Below are positions 25,230 to 35,209 of a stretch of 46,007 bases of DNA, piece after piece; position 1 is the first letter of the stretch; each line of letters opens with the position of its first letter. The stretch comes from Nocardioides sp. (GTDB lineage: Bacteria > Actinomycetota > Actinomycetes > Propionibacteriales > Nocardioidaceae), in the NCBI RefSeq assembly GCF_030655615.1, contig NZ_JAURVJ010000125.1:1-46007 (forward strand). Direction: 5' to 3'. Position numbers and translations under genes: made by a program. The notes under the pieces are model-generated. The model saw nothing but the letters and a program-made list of their open reading frames with translations. It ran no database searches and was not told where the DNA came from.

Positions 25230-25304
25230 CGCCGAGTCGGCGCAGAGTTGAAGTGAGAACAGCGCGAGTCGGCGCAGGTGCTGAGCCGCCGCGCCGACTC
25301 GGCG
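25230..25304. repeat. Three-copy GAGTCGGCG repeat between convergent genes
   Basis: CGAGTCGGCGCAG occurs twice in direct orientation (25233-25245 and 25265-25277, 32 bases apart). The inverse GCGCCGACTCG follows at 25291-25301. Copy 2 and the inverse copy can form an 11-bp stem with a 15-nt loop, a plausible bidirectional terminator. The first copy is itself the near-palindrome CGCCGAGTCGGCG (25230-25242). Confidence 0.75.
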
Positions 25305-25310
25305 CGACGG

Positions 25311-27596
25311 TCAGTCGGAGGCGTCGTCGATCTTGCGGCGCACCCAGGCGCGGATCGGGAGGGTGACGAGGTTGAGGGTGACGGCCTTGACGCGGGCGAC
25401 CTTGCCGATGTCGCCGAAGGTCGGGTGTCCGGAGGTGACGGCCTCGAGGACGGTGCCGGCCGAGGGGACGGTGCCGAGGACCTCGGGGACGGTGGCGAGG
25501 AGCAGGTCGACGGCGGCCTGGCCCCCGTTGACGGGCTCGGCGACGAACTCCTGGAAGAGCTGGTCGGGCTGCTTGGCGAAGACCTCTGCCGCCCCCTTCT
25601 CGAACGCCTCCTGGTCGGTGCCGTCGGCGGTGCGGATGGCCTCGGCGAGCGCGGTGCAGAGCGGGTCGGTCTGGAAGTCGGGGCCGACGAGGTATTCACA
25701 CAGGGCGCTGGCGCCGTCGAGGCGGCCCCAGAGCCAGTCGTGCTCGCGGCCCTTCTTGGAGCCGAAGGCGCCGAAGTGGTTCCAGCGCTCGCCGTAGAGC
25801 TTGAGGGCCGGCCACTGGGCCTCGCCCGTGACGCCGGCGGAAAGCAGCGGCGCCGCGGCCGGGGTGACCTGGCGGTAGCGGAACGACGGCCGGTCGCCGG
25901 GGTCGGCGACGAGCGCGGTGCCGGCGACCTCGACGTCGAGGCCGTACTGCGCGAGCTCGGGGCCCGTCGTACCGGGCAGGCTCCCGGCGAGGGCGGTCGT
26001 GAACTCCTCCATCACCGCGGCGACCTCGGCCGCCACGCCGAGCTCGTCGTAGACGCCGACGAGCTGCTCGAGCCGGACCAGCGGCGTCATCGTGTCGTCG
26101 ATCCACCGGAGCCCGCCCTCCTCGCGGCCACGCAGGGTCCGGACGCGGCGCTGGGCGTGGTCGAGGGCGGCGAAGGCCGGGTCGAGGTCGGCGCCGGTGG
26201 AAGAGCTGACGGCGACCATCGCGCGGCCCCACCAGCGGAGCACGCGGCCGGCGGCGGGCAGGCCCCAGGTCCAGGACGCCGGGTCGTAGGCACGCTCGGA
26301 CGGCACCCCCGGGGGCTGCTCCTCCCCGAGCTCCAGCGGCAGCGCGGGCGCGAGCCGCGGGACCCGGTTGATCCCGGTCAGCCAGCGCTCGACCTCCTCG
26401 AGGCGCCGCGCGCGGTAGAGCGGGAAGAGCGCCTCGGCCACCGTGGTCGCCCGGTCGAGGCCGAGGGCCGACGCGTCCGCGTCGTCGAGCTGCTCGGAGT
26501 CGCCGGTCAGCAGGGCCAGGAGCAGGTCGGTCATCAGCTGGGCGGGGCTGGAGCGGGAGTAGGCCGCGTTCTCGAACGACGTCGTGAGCCGCTCCATGTC
26601 GGCGCGCTGGTCGGGCTCTCGGACCGCGGTCGCCACGGCGCCGAGCACGGCCGCGACGTGGGGCGGGACGTCGGCGTCGACCCACGGCCCGGTCGTGACC
26701 TCGTCGTGCGGACCCCCGACGGCCGGCGTGACGTAGAGGACGACGCGCTCGAACGGACGCCGCACCGTGCGGTCGCGCAGCGACTCGATGAGCGGCTCGA
26801 ACGGGGCGTTGTCGAGCACGCCCCCGTCGATGAGCCAGGTGAGCGGGTCGGGCTCCGCCGGTGGCACGCGGTCGCGCCGCTTGGCGGCGAGGTCGTCGGT
26901 CTCGCGCACCGGGGAGAACGCGGCGGGAAAGCCGGCCGACGCGCGGGCGGCCAGCGCGATCGTCGAGCGACGGGGCTCCGCCGGCCGCACGAAGTCGTCG
27001 GGACCCTCGAGCGAGCCGTCGGCGGTGGTCCGACGCCGGAACTGGTAGACCCGCCGGCTGTCGACGGCGTGGGCGTCGAGCCCGCCCTCGAGCGCGTAGC
27101 GACGGGCGGCCGGCTTGAGCGCGGTCGCGGTCACCAGCAGCGTGCACTCGCCCTTCTCGATGTCGGCGCGCGGCTCGATCGCGTCGAGCACGTCGTGGAC
27201 CTGCTCGCTGAAGTAGTCGCCGTCCAGGACGGACGGGGCGTCCTCGACGTCGGGACGGAGCAGCTTGCCCGGCTCGAGGGAGGCGATGTCGGACCAGGTG
27301 TCCTTGAGCGGGCGGAGCTCGGCCCCCCGCGCCACCGAGGTCGCGAGCAGGGTGCCGTTGAGCCCACCGGCACTGGTGCCGGCCACGGCGTCGACGACGA
27401 CGCTCCGACCCGTCGCCTCGAGGATCCGGCGCCACGCCTCGTGCACCGGCAGCTCGTCCTCGTCCGCGGGCGCGGCGTCCAGCGACGCCAGCCGCAGCCG
27501 GTTGAGCTCGTGCACCACCCCGCTCATCCAGATCGCCAGGCTCACTCCCCCGTTGAGCACGAGGGCGAAGCGGGTCTCGGTCGGTGCGTGGGTCAT
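25311..27596 (-). CDS. Patatin-like phospholipase (TIGR03607 / DUF3376 type)
   Basis: This is a large patatin-family acyl hydrolase of 761 residues. The catalytic dyad is Ser75 in AGTSAGG and Asp257 in LIDGGVLDN. The oxyanion region (LVLNGGVSLAIWMSGVVHEL) is at the N-terminus. The remaining about 450 residues match the long C-terminal region of patatin-related proteins of the TIGR03607 kind. The ATG at 27596 is preferred because AGGAG lies five bases upstream; a start nine codons earlier lacks such a site. It is probably cytosolic or membrane-peripheral, as no signal peptide is seen. It follows the SOS-controlled small gene by 93 bases. Confidence 0.87.
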   Translation of the reverse strand: MTHAPTETRFALVLNGGVSLAIWMSGVVHELNRLRLASLDAAPADEDELPVHEAWRRILEATGRSVVVDAVAGTSAGGLNGTLLATSVARGAELRPLKDTWSDIASLEPGKLLRPDVEDAPSVLDGDYFSEQVHDVLDAIEPRADIEKGECTLLVTATALKPAARRYALEGGLDAHAVDSRRVYQFRRRTTADGSLEGPDDFVRPAEPRRSTIALAARASAGFPAAFSPVRETDDLAAKRRDRVPPAEPDPLTWLIDGGVLDNAPFEPLIESLRDRTVRRPFERVVLYVTPAVGGPHDEVTTGPWVDADVPPHVAAVLGAVATAVREPDQRADMERLTTSFENAAYSRSSPAQLMTDLLLALLTGDSEQLDDADASALGLDRATTVAEALFPLYRARRLEEVERWLTGINRVPRLAPALPLELGEEQPPGVPSERAYDPASWTWGLPAAGRVLRWWGRAMVAVSSSTGADLDPAFAALDHAQRRVRTLRGREEGGLRWIDDTMTPLVRLEQLVGVYDELGVAAEVAAVMEEFTTALAGSLPGTTGPELAQYGLDVEVAGTALVADPGDRPSFRYRQVTPAAAPLLSAGVTGEAQWPALKLYGERWNHFGAFGSKKGREHDWLWGRLDGASALCEYLVGPDFQTDPLCTALAEAIRTADGTDQEAFEKGAAEVFAKQPDQLFQEFVAEPVNGGQAAVDLLLATVPEVLGTVPSAGTVLEAVTSGHPTFGDIGKVARVKAVTLNLVTLPIRAWVRRKIDDASD

Positions 27597-27689
27597 GGCA
27601 TCTCCTGGTAAGGCGTCTGCCACACCGTGTCGAACCTGGGTGGGAACGGCTATGGCCCGATCGGGCTACCCCGTCTCGAGGGGGTGCCT

Positions 27690-28061
27690 CTAGAGACGGG
27701 CGCGGTAGCGGGTGCCGCGCAGGGCGTCCTCGACCAGCCCGACCTCCCGGCGTACGGCGGACAGGCGCGCGTCCTCGACGAGCCAGGTCTCGACGGCCTC
27801 GTCGACGACGTCGGGCGGGGCGACCTCGCGCAGCTCGGAGCGCGCCTCGCTCAGCCCCCGCTGGGTCGCGGCCTGCATTGCCTCGACGTGGAGCAGCGCG
27901 AAGCGCGCGAGGAGGACCACGTGGCGCCGCAGCGTCGGGTAGGAGCGGAACTCGGGCGGGCTCAGGTCGAGCAGCCACGCCTCGGCCGTCAGCTCCCAGC
28001 GCGGCGCGTCGGGTGGGCGGACCGCGGCAGGCCAACCGGGCGGGACGACGAGGCTCGACAT
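27690..28061 (-). CDS. SOS-box-controlled conserved hypothetical protein
   Basis: This is a soluble protein of 123 residues that I do not recognise. It is mostly alpha-helical by composition, with a central stretch rich in Leu/Ala/Arg (TLRRHVVLLARFALLHVEAMQAATQRGL) and an acidic segment (DVVDEAVETWLVEDARL). No cysteines, signal peptide or membrane segment are seen. Its start is decided by the promoter: TATCAT ends six bases before the ATG, TTGACC lies upstream, and a perfect actinobacterial LexA box sits between them. It should therefore be a DNA-damage-induced, leaderless transcript. The patatin gene follows on the same strand. Function is unknown; a checkpoint or repair accessory role is possible. 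Confidence 0.7.
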   Translation of the reverse strand: MSSLVVPPGWPAAVRPPDAPRWELTAEAWLLDLSPPEFRSYPTLRRHVVLLARFALLHVEAMQAATQRGLSEARSELREVAPPDVVDEAVETWLVEDARLSAVRREVGLVEDALRGTRYRARL

Positions 28062-28067
28062 GGCCCG

Positions 28068-28098
28068 ATGATATCGAACAGGTGTTCGATCAGGTCAA
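28068..28098 (-). promoter_or_regulatory. SOS promoter with LexA box in the -35/-10 spacer
   Basis: TCGAAC-AGGT-GTTCGA at 28074-28089 is a perfect dyad fitting the mycobacterial LexA consensus TCGAAC-N4-GTTCGA; symmetry extends to 18 bp. On the minus strand it is flanked by TTGACC (28098-28093) and TATCAT (28073-28068), each one mismatch from the -35 and -10 consensus, with 19 bases between. LexA binding would block the promoter directly. Confidence 0.8.
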
Positions 28099-28509
28099 CA
28101 GGCTGAAGCGGACCTCGCGCACGTCGTTGTCGACGTTGAGGTCGACCAGGCAGATGCTCTGCCAGGTGCCAAGGGCGAGCTTGCCGCCCACCACCGGGAC
28201 GGTGGCGTGCGGCGGCACGATCGCCGGCATCACGTGGGACCGGCCGTGGCCGGGGCTGCCGTGCCGGTGCCGCCAGCGGTCGTCGGCCGGCAACAGGTCA
28301 CCGAGCGCGGCGAGCAGGTCGTCGTCGGACCCGGCGCCGGTCTCGATGATCGCGATCCCGCAGGTGGCGTGGGGCACGAAGAGCTGCAGCAGGCCGTCCA
28401 CCGCCCCGTCGTCGGCACCCGCGGTCGCGACGAACTCCGCCGCCTCGTCGGTCAGGTCGAGGATGAGCTCGCGGTCGCCGGTGCGGTAGCGGCGGGTCTC
28501 GGTGTGCAC
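28090..28509 (-). CDS. yjbQ: YjbQ family secondary thiamine-phosphate synthase enzyme (UPF0047)
   Basis: This is a small YjbQ/UPF0047 protein of 139 residues; E. coli YjbQ has weak thiamine-phosphate synthase activity, while the family's main role is unsettled. Conserved blocks are LLQLFVPHATCGIAIIE, HRHGSPGHGRSHVMPAIV and LALGTWQSICLVDLN, including the His and Cys residues of the metal-binding site. The GTG start follows the DUF3105 stop by four bases. An MTH1187-type thiamine-binding protein is two genes upstream in the same operon, supporting a shared cofactor theme. Its last codon and stop overlap the SOS promoter of the next gene. Confidence 0.9.
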   Translation of the reverse strand: MHTETRRYRTGDRELILDLTDEAAEFVATAGADDGAVDGLLQLFVPHATCGIAIIETGAGSDDDLLAALGDLLPADDRWRHRHGSPGHGRSHVMPAIVPPHATVPVVGGKLALGTWQSICLVDLNVDNDVREVRFSLLT

Positions 28510-28513
28510 GGTC

Positions 28514-29068
28514 TCAGAGCCCGTACTGCTCGGCGACCTGGACGGCCTGCTCGGCGGTGATCCCGCCGGCGCAGGTGACCTGGCCGGACTCGGGCGCGAT
28601 CGGGCTGTTCTCGTAGGTGGAGACGAACTCGGCGAGCCGCGGGTCGTCGACCCCGTCGAGGGCGACCTGTCGCTCCCACGAGCTCACGACGACCGGCGCC
28701 TCGAGGCCGTCGTAGGGCGTCAGGATCCCGTTGCCGGGCAGGGCCTCGGTGAGCGTGGCCACCTGGGCCTCGTCGAGGGCCGCGGCGTCGTAGGCGATCC
28801 AGATGCCGCCGTGCTCGAGGTTGTGGACGGCGAGCTCGTCGGCCACCGGGGCGTCGTAGGCACCGCAGTCCATCCAGGCACCGATGTGGTTGCCGCCGAC
28901 CGGAGGGGCCTGGTCGTAGGAGACGTCGTCCTCGACGTGGGTGTTGGGGAGGTCGGACCAGGTCTGCAGGCCCTCCATCTCGGCCTCGTCGGGCTCCTCG
29001 TCGCCACGGAGGAACAGCACCAGGGCGACGCCGACCAGGAGCGCCGCGACCCCGGCGACCACGGGCAC
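28514..29068 (-). CDS. DUF3105 membrane-anchored protein
   Basis: This is a DUF3105 protein of 184 residues with one N-terminal membrane helix (VPVVAGVAALLVGVALVLFL) and an extracytoplasmic domain. The family core is visible: APPVGGNHIGAWMDCGAYDAPV, NLEHGGIWIAY, and VVVSSWERQVALDG. The conserved His and Cys residues suggest metal or redox chemistry, but no function is established. The GTG at 29068 is the first ordinary start in frame after the upstream stop. A CTG at 29086-29084, overlapping the MTH1187 stop, would add six residues. It sits between the thiamine-binding and YjbQ genes in one operon. Confidence 0.85.
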   Translation of the reverse strand: MPVVAGVAALLVGVALVLFLRGDEEPDEAEMEGLQTWSDLPNTHVEDDVSYDQAPPVGGNHIGAWMDCGAYDAPVADELAVHNLEHGGIWIAYDAAALDEAQVATLTEALPGNGILTPYDGLEAPVVVSSWERQVALDGVDDPRLAEFVSTYENSPIAPESGQVTCAGGITAEQAVQVAEQYGL

Positions 29069-29082
29069 CAGGGCCCGGGGGT

Positions 29083-29394
29083 TCAGGACGCACCGTCCGC
29101 GGCCAGGGCCTGCTCGAGGCGGTCGAGCTTGGCGGTCAGCTCGCCGGTGCGGCCGGGCCGGATGTCGGCCTTGAGCACCAGGCCGACGCGCGGCGACACG
29201 GCGGCGACCACGTCGACGGCGCGCTTGACGACGTCCATCACCTCGTCCCACTCGCCCTCGATGTTGGTGAACATCGCGTTGGTCTCGTGGGGCAGTCCCG
29301 ACTCGCGGACGACGCGGACGGCGGCCGCGACGGCCTCGGCCACTCCCCCGTCGGCGTCCCCGGAGGTCGGGCTGATGCTGAAGGCGACGATCAT
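29083..29394 (-). CDS. MTH1187 family thiamine-binding protein
   Basis: This is a ferredoxin-like fold protein of 103 residues from the MTH1187/YkoF-type (DUF77) family, some of whose members bind thiamine. Family blocks are FSISPTSGDADGGVAEAVAAAVRVV, GLPHETNAMFTNIEGEWDEVMDVV and VSPRVGLVLKADIRPGR. TAGCGT ends seven bases before the ATG, so it probably begins a leaderless operon with DUF3105 and yjbQ. No TPP riboswitch was found upstream. The ligand is inferred from the family and from yjbQ nearby. Confidence 0.88.
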   Translation of the reverse strand: MIVAFSISPTSGDADGGVAEAVAAAVRVVRESGLPHETNAMFTNIEGEWDEVMDVVKRAVDVVAAVSPRVGLVLKADIRPGRTGELTAKLDRLEQALAADGAS

Positions 29395-29418
29395 GGGGCC
29401 AACGCTACTGGCGGCCGG

Positions 29419-30111
29419 TCACCCGGCCGTGAACACGGTGTAGTCGTCCGGCCCGAGGAAGAAGCCCTGGGTGCGCGCCGGGTCGAGGCAGGTCACGCCG
29501 ATCGCCTCGACGAGGCACTGGATGCCCGTGGCCGTCGACGTCGCGACGGTGTCGTTCTCCACGCGGGGCGCGCCGGGCTCACGGATCGTGTCGCTGTTGC
29601 ACTCCGGCGTCGGATCGCCAGCGCCGAAGACGACACGGCCGACGTTCTGCGACGGGCCGTCGCCGCAGTAGTCGGGGTCGGGGATGCCGCCGCGCGGCAG
29701 CTCGCAGCCGATCGCGAAGTCGGAGTCGAGCAGGCAGTAGGTCCCGGTCACGGTCCGGAACCGCACGACCTCGCGCGGCTCCTGCCCCTTGGCGTCGAAG
29801 CGTGCCTGCGCGGCGGCGTACGTCGTGGGGGCGGCGTCGGGGTCGACCGGCGGCTGGGTGGGGGTCGGGGGCAGCGTCGGGGTGGGGTCCGGCGCCGGCG
29901 TGGGGGTCTCGGTCGCCGTCGAGGTGGGCTCGGTCGGGACGAGCTCCGTCGTCGTCGGCTCAGACGTGGTGGGCTCGGTGGTCGGCTCGGGGGTCGGCTC
30001 GGAGGTCGTCGTCGACGACGTGGGGTCGGCGCTCGGCTCGGTGTCGTCGCTGCAGGCGGTGGCGCCCCACGCGAGTGCGGCGAGGAGGGTCAGGAGGGGA
30101 AGCTTCGTCAC
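29419..30111 (-). CDS. Lipoprotein with Pro/Thr/Ser-rich linker, unknown function
   Basis: This is a secreted lipoprotein of 230 residues. The signal peptide ends in GATAC (Cys20). A low-complexity linker of about 60 residues (Thr, Pro, Ser, Glu; about 25-85) probably spans the cell wall. The globular C-terminal domain (about 105-230) has six cysteines (TYCLLD, IGCELP, DYCGDG, PECNSD, IQCLVE, VTCLDP) that could make three disulfides. The GTG at 30111 places the signal peptide at the terminus; the longer reading frame adds 13 charged residues. I do not recognise the domain. The 61-base gap to the sigma factor gene shows nothing clear. Confidence 0.75.
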   Translation of the reverse strand: MTKLPLLTLLAALAWGATACSDDTEPSADPTSSTTTSEPTPEPTTEPTTSEPTTTELVPTEPTSTATETPTPAPDPTPTLPPTPTQPPVDPDAAPTTYAAAQARFDAKGQEPREVVRFRTVTGTYCLLDSDFAIGCELPRGGIPDPDYCGDGPSQNVGRVVFGAGDPTPECNSDTIREPGAPRVENDTVATSTATGIQCLVEAIGVTCLDPARTQGFFLGPDDYTVFTAG

Positions 30112-30172
30112 CGCACCATCGTCGCGGTCGTGGCAGTGTCGACGCGGCAACCGGGTCGTCCCGGCGCGCCGC

Positions 30173-30682
30173 TCAGCCGACCTCCTCGAGCGCCTCCAGG
30201 GCGGGCAGCCGACGCCGCAGCACGGCGAGGGCGTCGCGGGCCTGGGACTTGACGGTGCCGACGGCGATGCCGAGCAGGTCGGCGGTCTCGCGCTCGGTCA
30301 GGTCGTCGAAGTAGCGCAGCACAACCACGGCCCGCTGTCGCGGCGCGAGCGAGAGCAGTGCTCTCCGCAGGTCCTCGCGCTCGACCACCTGCGTCTCGAG
30401 TCCGGTCGACGACGCCTCCTCGGGTGGTCGCTCGGTCGAGACCTCGCGCCACCGACGGCGGCGCCACCGGTTGACGCTCTCGCGAGCCAGGATGCGGCGC
30501 ACGTAGGGGTCGGGGTCGTCGCTGATCCGACGCCAGTGCGGCACCGCCTTGACCAGCGCGGTCTGCACGAGGTCCTCGGCGTCGGCGTGGTCGCCCGTCA
30601 GCAGGTAGGCCGTCCGCAGCAGCGCGCGGCGCCGCGCGGCGACGTACTCCTCGAAGCCGGTCTGGTCAGCGGAGCCGCGCAC
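30173..30682 (-). CDS. RNA polymerase sigma-70 factor, SigE (ECF) family
   Basis: This is an ECF sigma factor of 169 residues. Region 2 spans about residues 15-80 (RRALLRTAYLLTGDHADAEDLVQTALVKA, then DPYVRRILARESVNRWRRRRW). Region 4 spans about 105-155 (LAPRQRAVVVLRYFDDLTERETADLLGIAVGTVKSQARDAL). Length and signature fit the actinobacterial SigE family. The GTG start lies within the end of the beta-propeller gene (17-base overlap), so its translation is coupled to that gene. This order, membrane protein first and sigma factor second, is the reverse of the common arrangement. Target promoters are unknown. Confidence 0.92.
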   Translation of the reverse strand: MRGSADQTGFEEYVAARRRALLRTAYLLTGDHADAEDLVQTALVKAVPHWRRISDDPDPYVRRILARESVNRWRRRRWREVSTERPPEEASSTGLETQVVEREDLRRALLSLAPRQRAVVVLRYFDDLTERETADLLGIAVGTVKSQARDALAVLRRRLPALEALEEVG

Positions 30683-31994
30683 GACGCCACCTCCCGACAG
30701 CCAGGGCGAGACCGGCGAGCAGGGCCAGGAGGACGCCGGCGAGGGGAAGCCGGGGGTCGAGGATCCACTCCGGGTCAGGGGCGTCGAGCACCGGCCCGCG
30801 CAACGCGTCGTCGGCCAGGACGACACCGGGACCGTCCTGCTCGACCGGGGTGCGGGCGACCTCGGTCACCGAGCCGTCCAGGCCCACGGACGACCACCGG
30901 CCGTCGCTGCCCGCGGTCAGGACGTGGTCGTCGTCGCGCCACCCGAGCACCTGGTTGTCGACGTGGTCGAGCCGCTGCAGGGTGCCCGCCGGGTCGGCGA
31001 GGTCAGCCACCAGCACGCTGCGCGGACGGCCGTCGCTCACGTTGGGCTGGAGGTCCTCGATCCACGCGATCCTGGCGCCGTCGGGGCTCACCACGACGCG
31101 GCTCTCCTCGGCCGCGACCGGGAGGCGCGGCCCGGGCGTCACCTGGCCGGAATCGTCGACGAGGTGGACGCGGCGTCCGGTGACCTCGACGAGCCGGTCG
31201 CCCGCCGGGGTGGCCTCGGTGAGACCGACGGTCTCACCGGAGGCGACCGACGACGGCTCCCCCGACAGTCCGAGGTCCCAGACGAGCGTGGGCGCCAGGG
31301 TGCCGGACGACGTGCTGCTGTCGTCGTCGTCGACCACGGCCGGACCGTCGAAGAGGCCGTAGTTGGCCAGCAGCGTGTCGTCGCCGACCCAGGCCAGGTC
31401 GTCGACCGTGATCCCGTGGGGCGCGCGTACGTCGTGACGGCGTACGGCGCCGGTCACGGTGTCGTAGACCGCGATCCCGGCCAGAGCCTCGTCGCCCGTC
31501 CCGCCGGGTTCGCCCGAGACCGGTCCGTCGTAGCCGTAGGCGAGCCGTCGGCCGTCGGCCGACAGCGCGACCGCGGAGGTCGTGTCCGGATAGCCCGGCA
31601 GGTCGAGGAACCGGTAGGCCCCGGTCGCCGAGAGACCGGCCAGCCCGGTGGTCCCGGAGCCCCAGAGCTGCTGCCGCTCAGCCCCGAGGACCGCCACCAG
31701 CGGGCCGACGGGCCCGTCGTCCGTGCCGCTCGTCCAGCCGCTGGGGGCCTGGATGCGGTCGGGCAGGGGCAGCGTCACCTCACCTCTGCTGGGTCCGACC
31801 TCCCGCTGCGACGACGGCAGCAGCTGGCTCCCGGCTCCGACCACGCCGGCGACGAGCAGGACGGTGAGCGCGACCGCACCCACGGTCCGTCGGCGCTGGC
31901 GGCGCCGGCCACGTCCCCACAGGTCGTCGGCGCTGAGGTCGTGCGGGGCGTGGTCGTCGGCCAGGTCGCGTAGTCGCTCGGCCAGGGTGCTCAT
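30666..31994 (-). CDS. Membrane-anchored beta-propeller protein, putative anti-sigma partner
   Basis: This is a 442-residue protein with a short cytosolic N-terminus (about 1-36, containing LRDLADDHAPHDLSADDLW), one membrane helix (VGAVALTVLLVAGVVGAGSQLL) and a WD40-like beta-propeller (about 75-400, with repeats such as ALSADGRRLAYGY and VVSPDGARIAWIE). A C-terminal hydrophobic segment (LPLAGVLLALLAGLALAVG) would be a second anchor. A strong ribosome site (GGAGGA) precedes the ATG. Coupling to a SigE-family sigma gene suggests it senses an extracytoplasmic signal and controls the sigma factor; that is inference, since no classical zinc anti-sigma motif is seen. Confidence 0.8.
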   Translation of the reverse strand: MSTLAERLRDLADDHAPHDLSADDLWGRGRRRQRRRTVGAVALTVLLVAGVVGAGSQLLPSSQREVGPSRGEVTLPLPDRIQAPSGWTSGTDDGPVGPLVAVLGAERQQLWGSGTTGLAGLSATGAYRFLDLPGYPDTTSAVALSADGRRLAYGYDGPVSGEPGGTGDEALAGIAVYDTVTGAVRRHDVRAPHGITVDDLAWVGDDTLLANYGLFDGPAVVDDDDSSTSSGTLAPTLVWDLGLSGEPSSVASGETVGLTEATPAGDRLVEVTGRRVHLVDDSGQVTPGPRLPVAAEESRVVVSPDGARIAWIEDLQPNVSDGRPRSVLVADLADPAGTLQRLDHVDNQVLGWRDDDHVLTAGSDGRWSSVGLDGSVTEVARTPVEQDGPGVVLADDALRGPVLDAPDPEWILDPRLPLAGVLLALLAGLALAVGRWRRARLR

Positions 31995-32083
31995 GAGTCC
32001 TCCTCGTGGTCCTTCTACCCCTCACACGCCACGAGGGCGCCGGAGGGAGGGGTGTGGCGAGGAGAAACTTTCCCGGGAACGAC

Positions 32084-32126
32084 GACGCCGGGCCGGCCAC
32101 CTGCAAACGGTGGCCGACCCGGCGTC
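32084..32126 (-). terminator. Strong hairpin terminator downstream of aconitase
   Basis: Two 18-nt arms (32084-32101 and 32109-32126) pair with one mismatch around a 7-nt loop: GACGCCGGG, CC/GA, GGCCACC against GGTGGCC and CCCGGCGTC. It lies 12 bases past the aconitase stop and lacks a T-tract. Confidence 0.75.
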
Positions 32127-32138
32127 AGGACGGGACGG

Positions 32139-34967
<2,829 letters not shown>

Positions 34968-35033
34968 CCGTCTCCTCGTGGGTGCTGTGGTGGCCGCTGA
35001 CCATCTTGCCGCCGCCGGGAAACCCGGCGGTAG

Positions 35034-35049
35034 TAAGGCAGACCTAACC
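35034..35049 (-). promoter_or_regulatory. Candidate IdeR/DtxR iron box upstream of aconitase
   Basis: TAAGGCAGACCTAACC matches 13 of 19 positions of the IdeR consensus TWAGGTWAGSCTWACCTWA when extended by three bases. It lies about 70 bases before the aconitase start, near the likely -10. Iron control of an Fe-S enzyme is plausible, but the match is imperfect. Confidence 0.4.
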
Positions 35050-35063
35050 GGTCAGCACGTTTG

Positions 35064-35077
35064 TCTTGATATCAAGA
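35064..35077. promoter_or_regulatory. Perfect 14-bp palindrome in the aconitase promoter
   Basis: TCTTGATATCAAGA is a perfect dyad in an AT-rich patch that stands out in this GC-rich sequence. It overlaps the expected -35 zone of the leftward aconitase promoter (TTGATA). The half-sites abut, so it is not an FNR box. A MarR-type or other dimeric regulator is likely. Confidence 0.6.
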
Positions 35078-35103
35078 TACATGACGTCGAGGGAAAACGG
35101 TGA

Positions 35104-35179
35104 CGGAATCCCCGGCCGGCCGGGGATTCCGACCGTTGTCAGGGGTTGCAACCCCTGACAACGGTCGGATTCCCCGGCT
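35104..35179. terminator. Two overlapping long palindromes after the VWA gene
   Basis: A 28-bp perfect palindrome (35104-35131, centre GGCC|GGCC) overlaps a 42-bp perfect palindrome (35128-35169, centre GGTTG|CAACC). With one mismatch the second extends to about 31-nt arms (35118-35148 with 35149-35179). Both lie between the VWA stop and the aconitase promoter, so a double terminator is likely. On the transcribed minus strand CGTTTTCCC follows the second hairpin. Confidence 0.7.
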
Positions 35180-35209
35180 GACCGGCTTTCCCGTCGCGGC
35201 CGACCTCGC

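Noticed and set aside
29395-29418. TPP riboswitch before the thiamine-themed genes
   Set aside because: Neither the CTGAGA nor the ACCTGA-type cores are present, and the gap is 24 bases.
35064-35077. FNR box at the aconitase promoter
   Set aside because: FNR sites are TTGAT-N4-ATCAA. Here the half-sites abut with no spacer, so the geometry is wrong.
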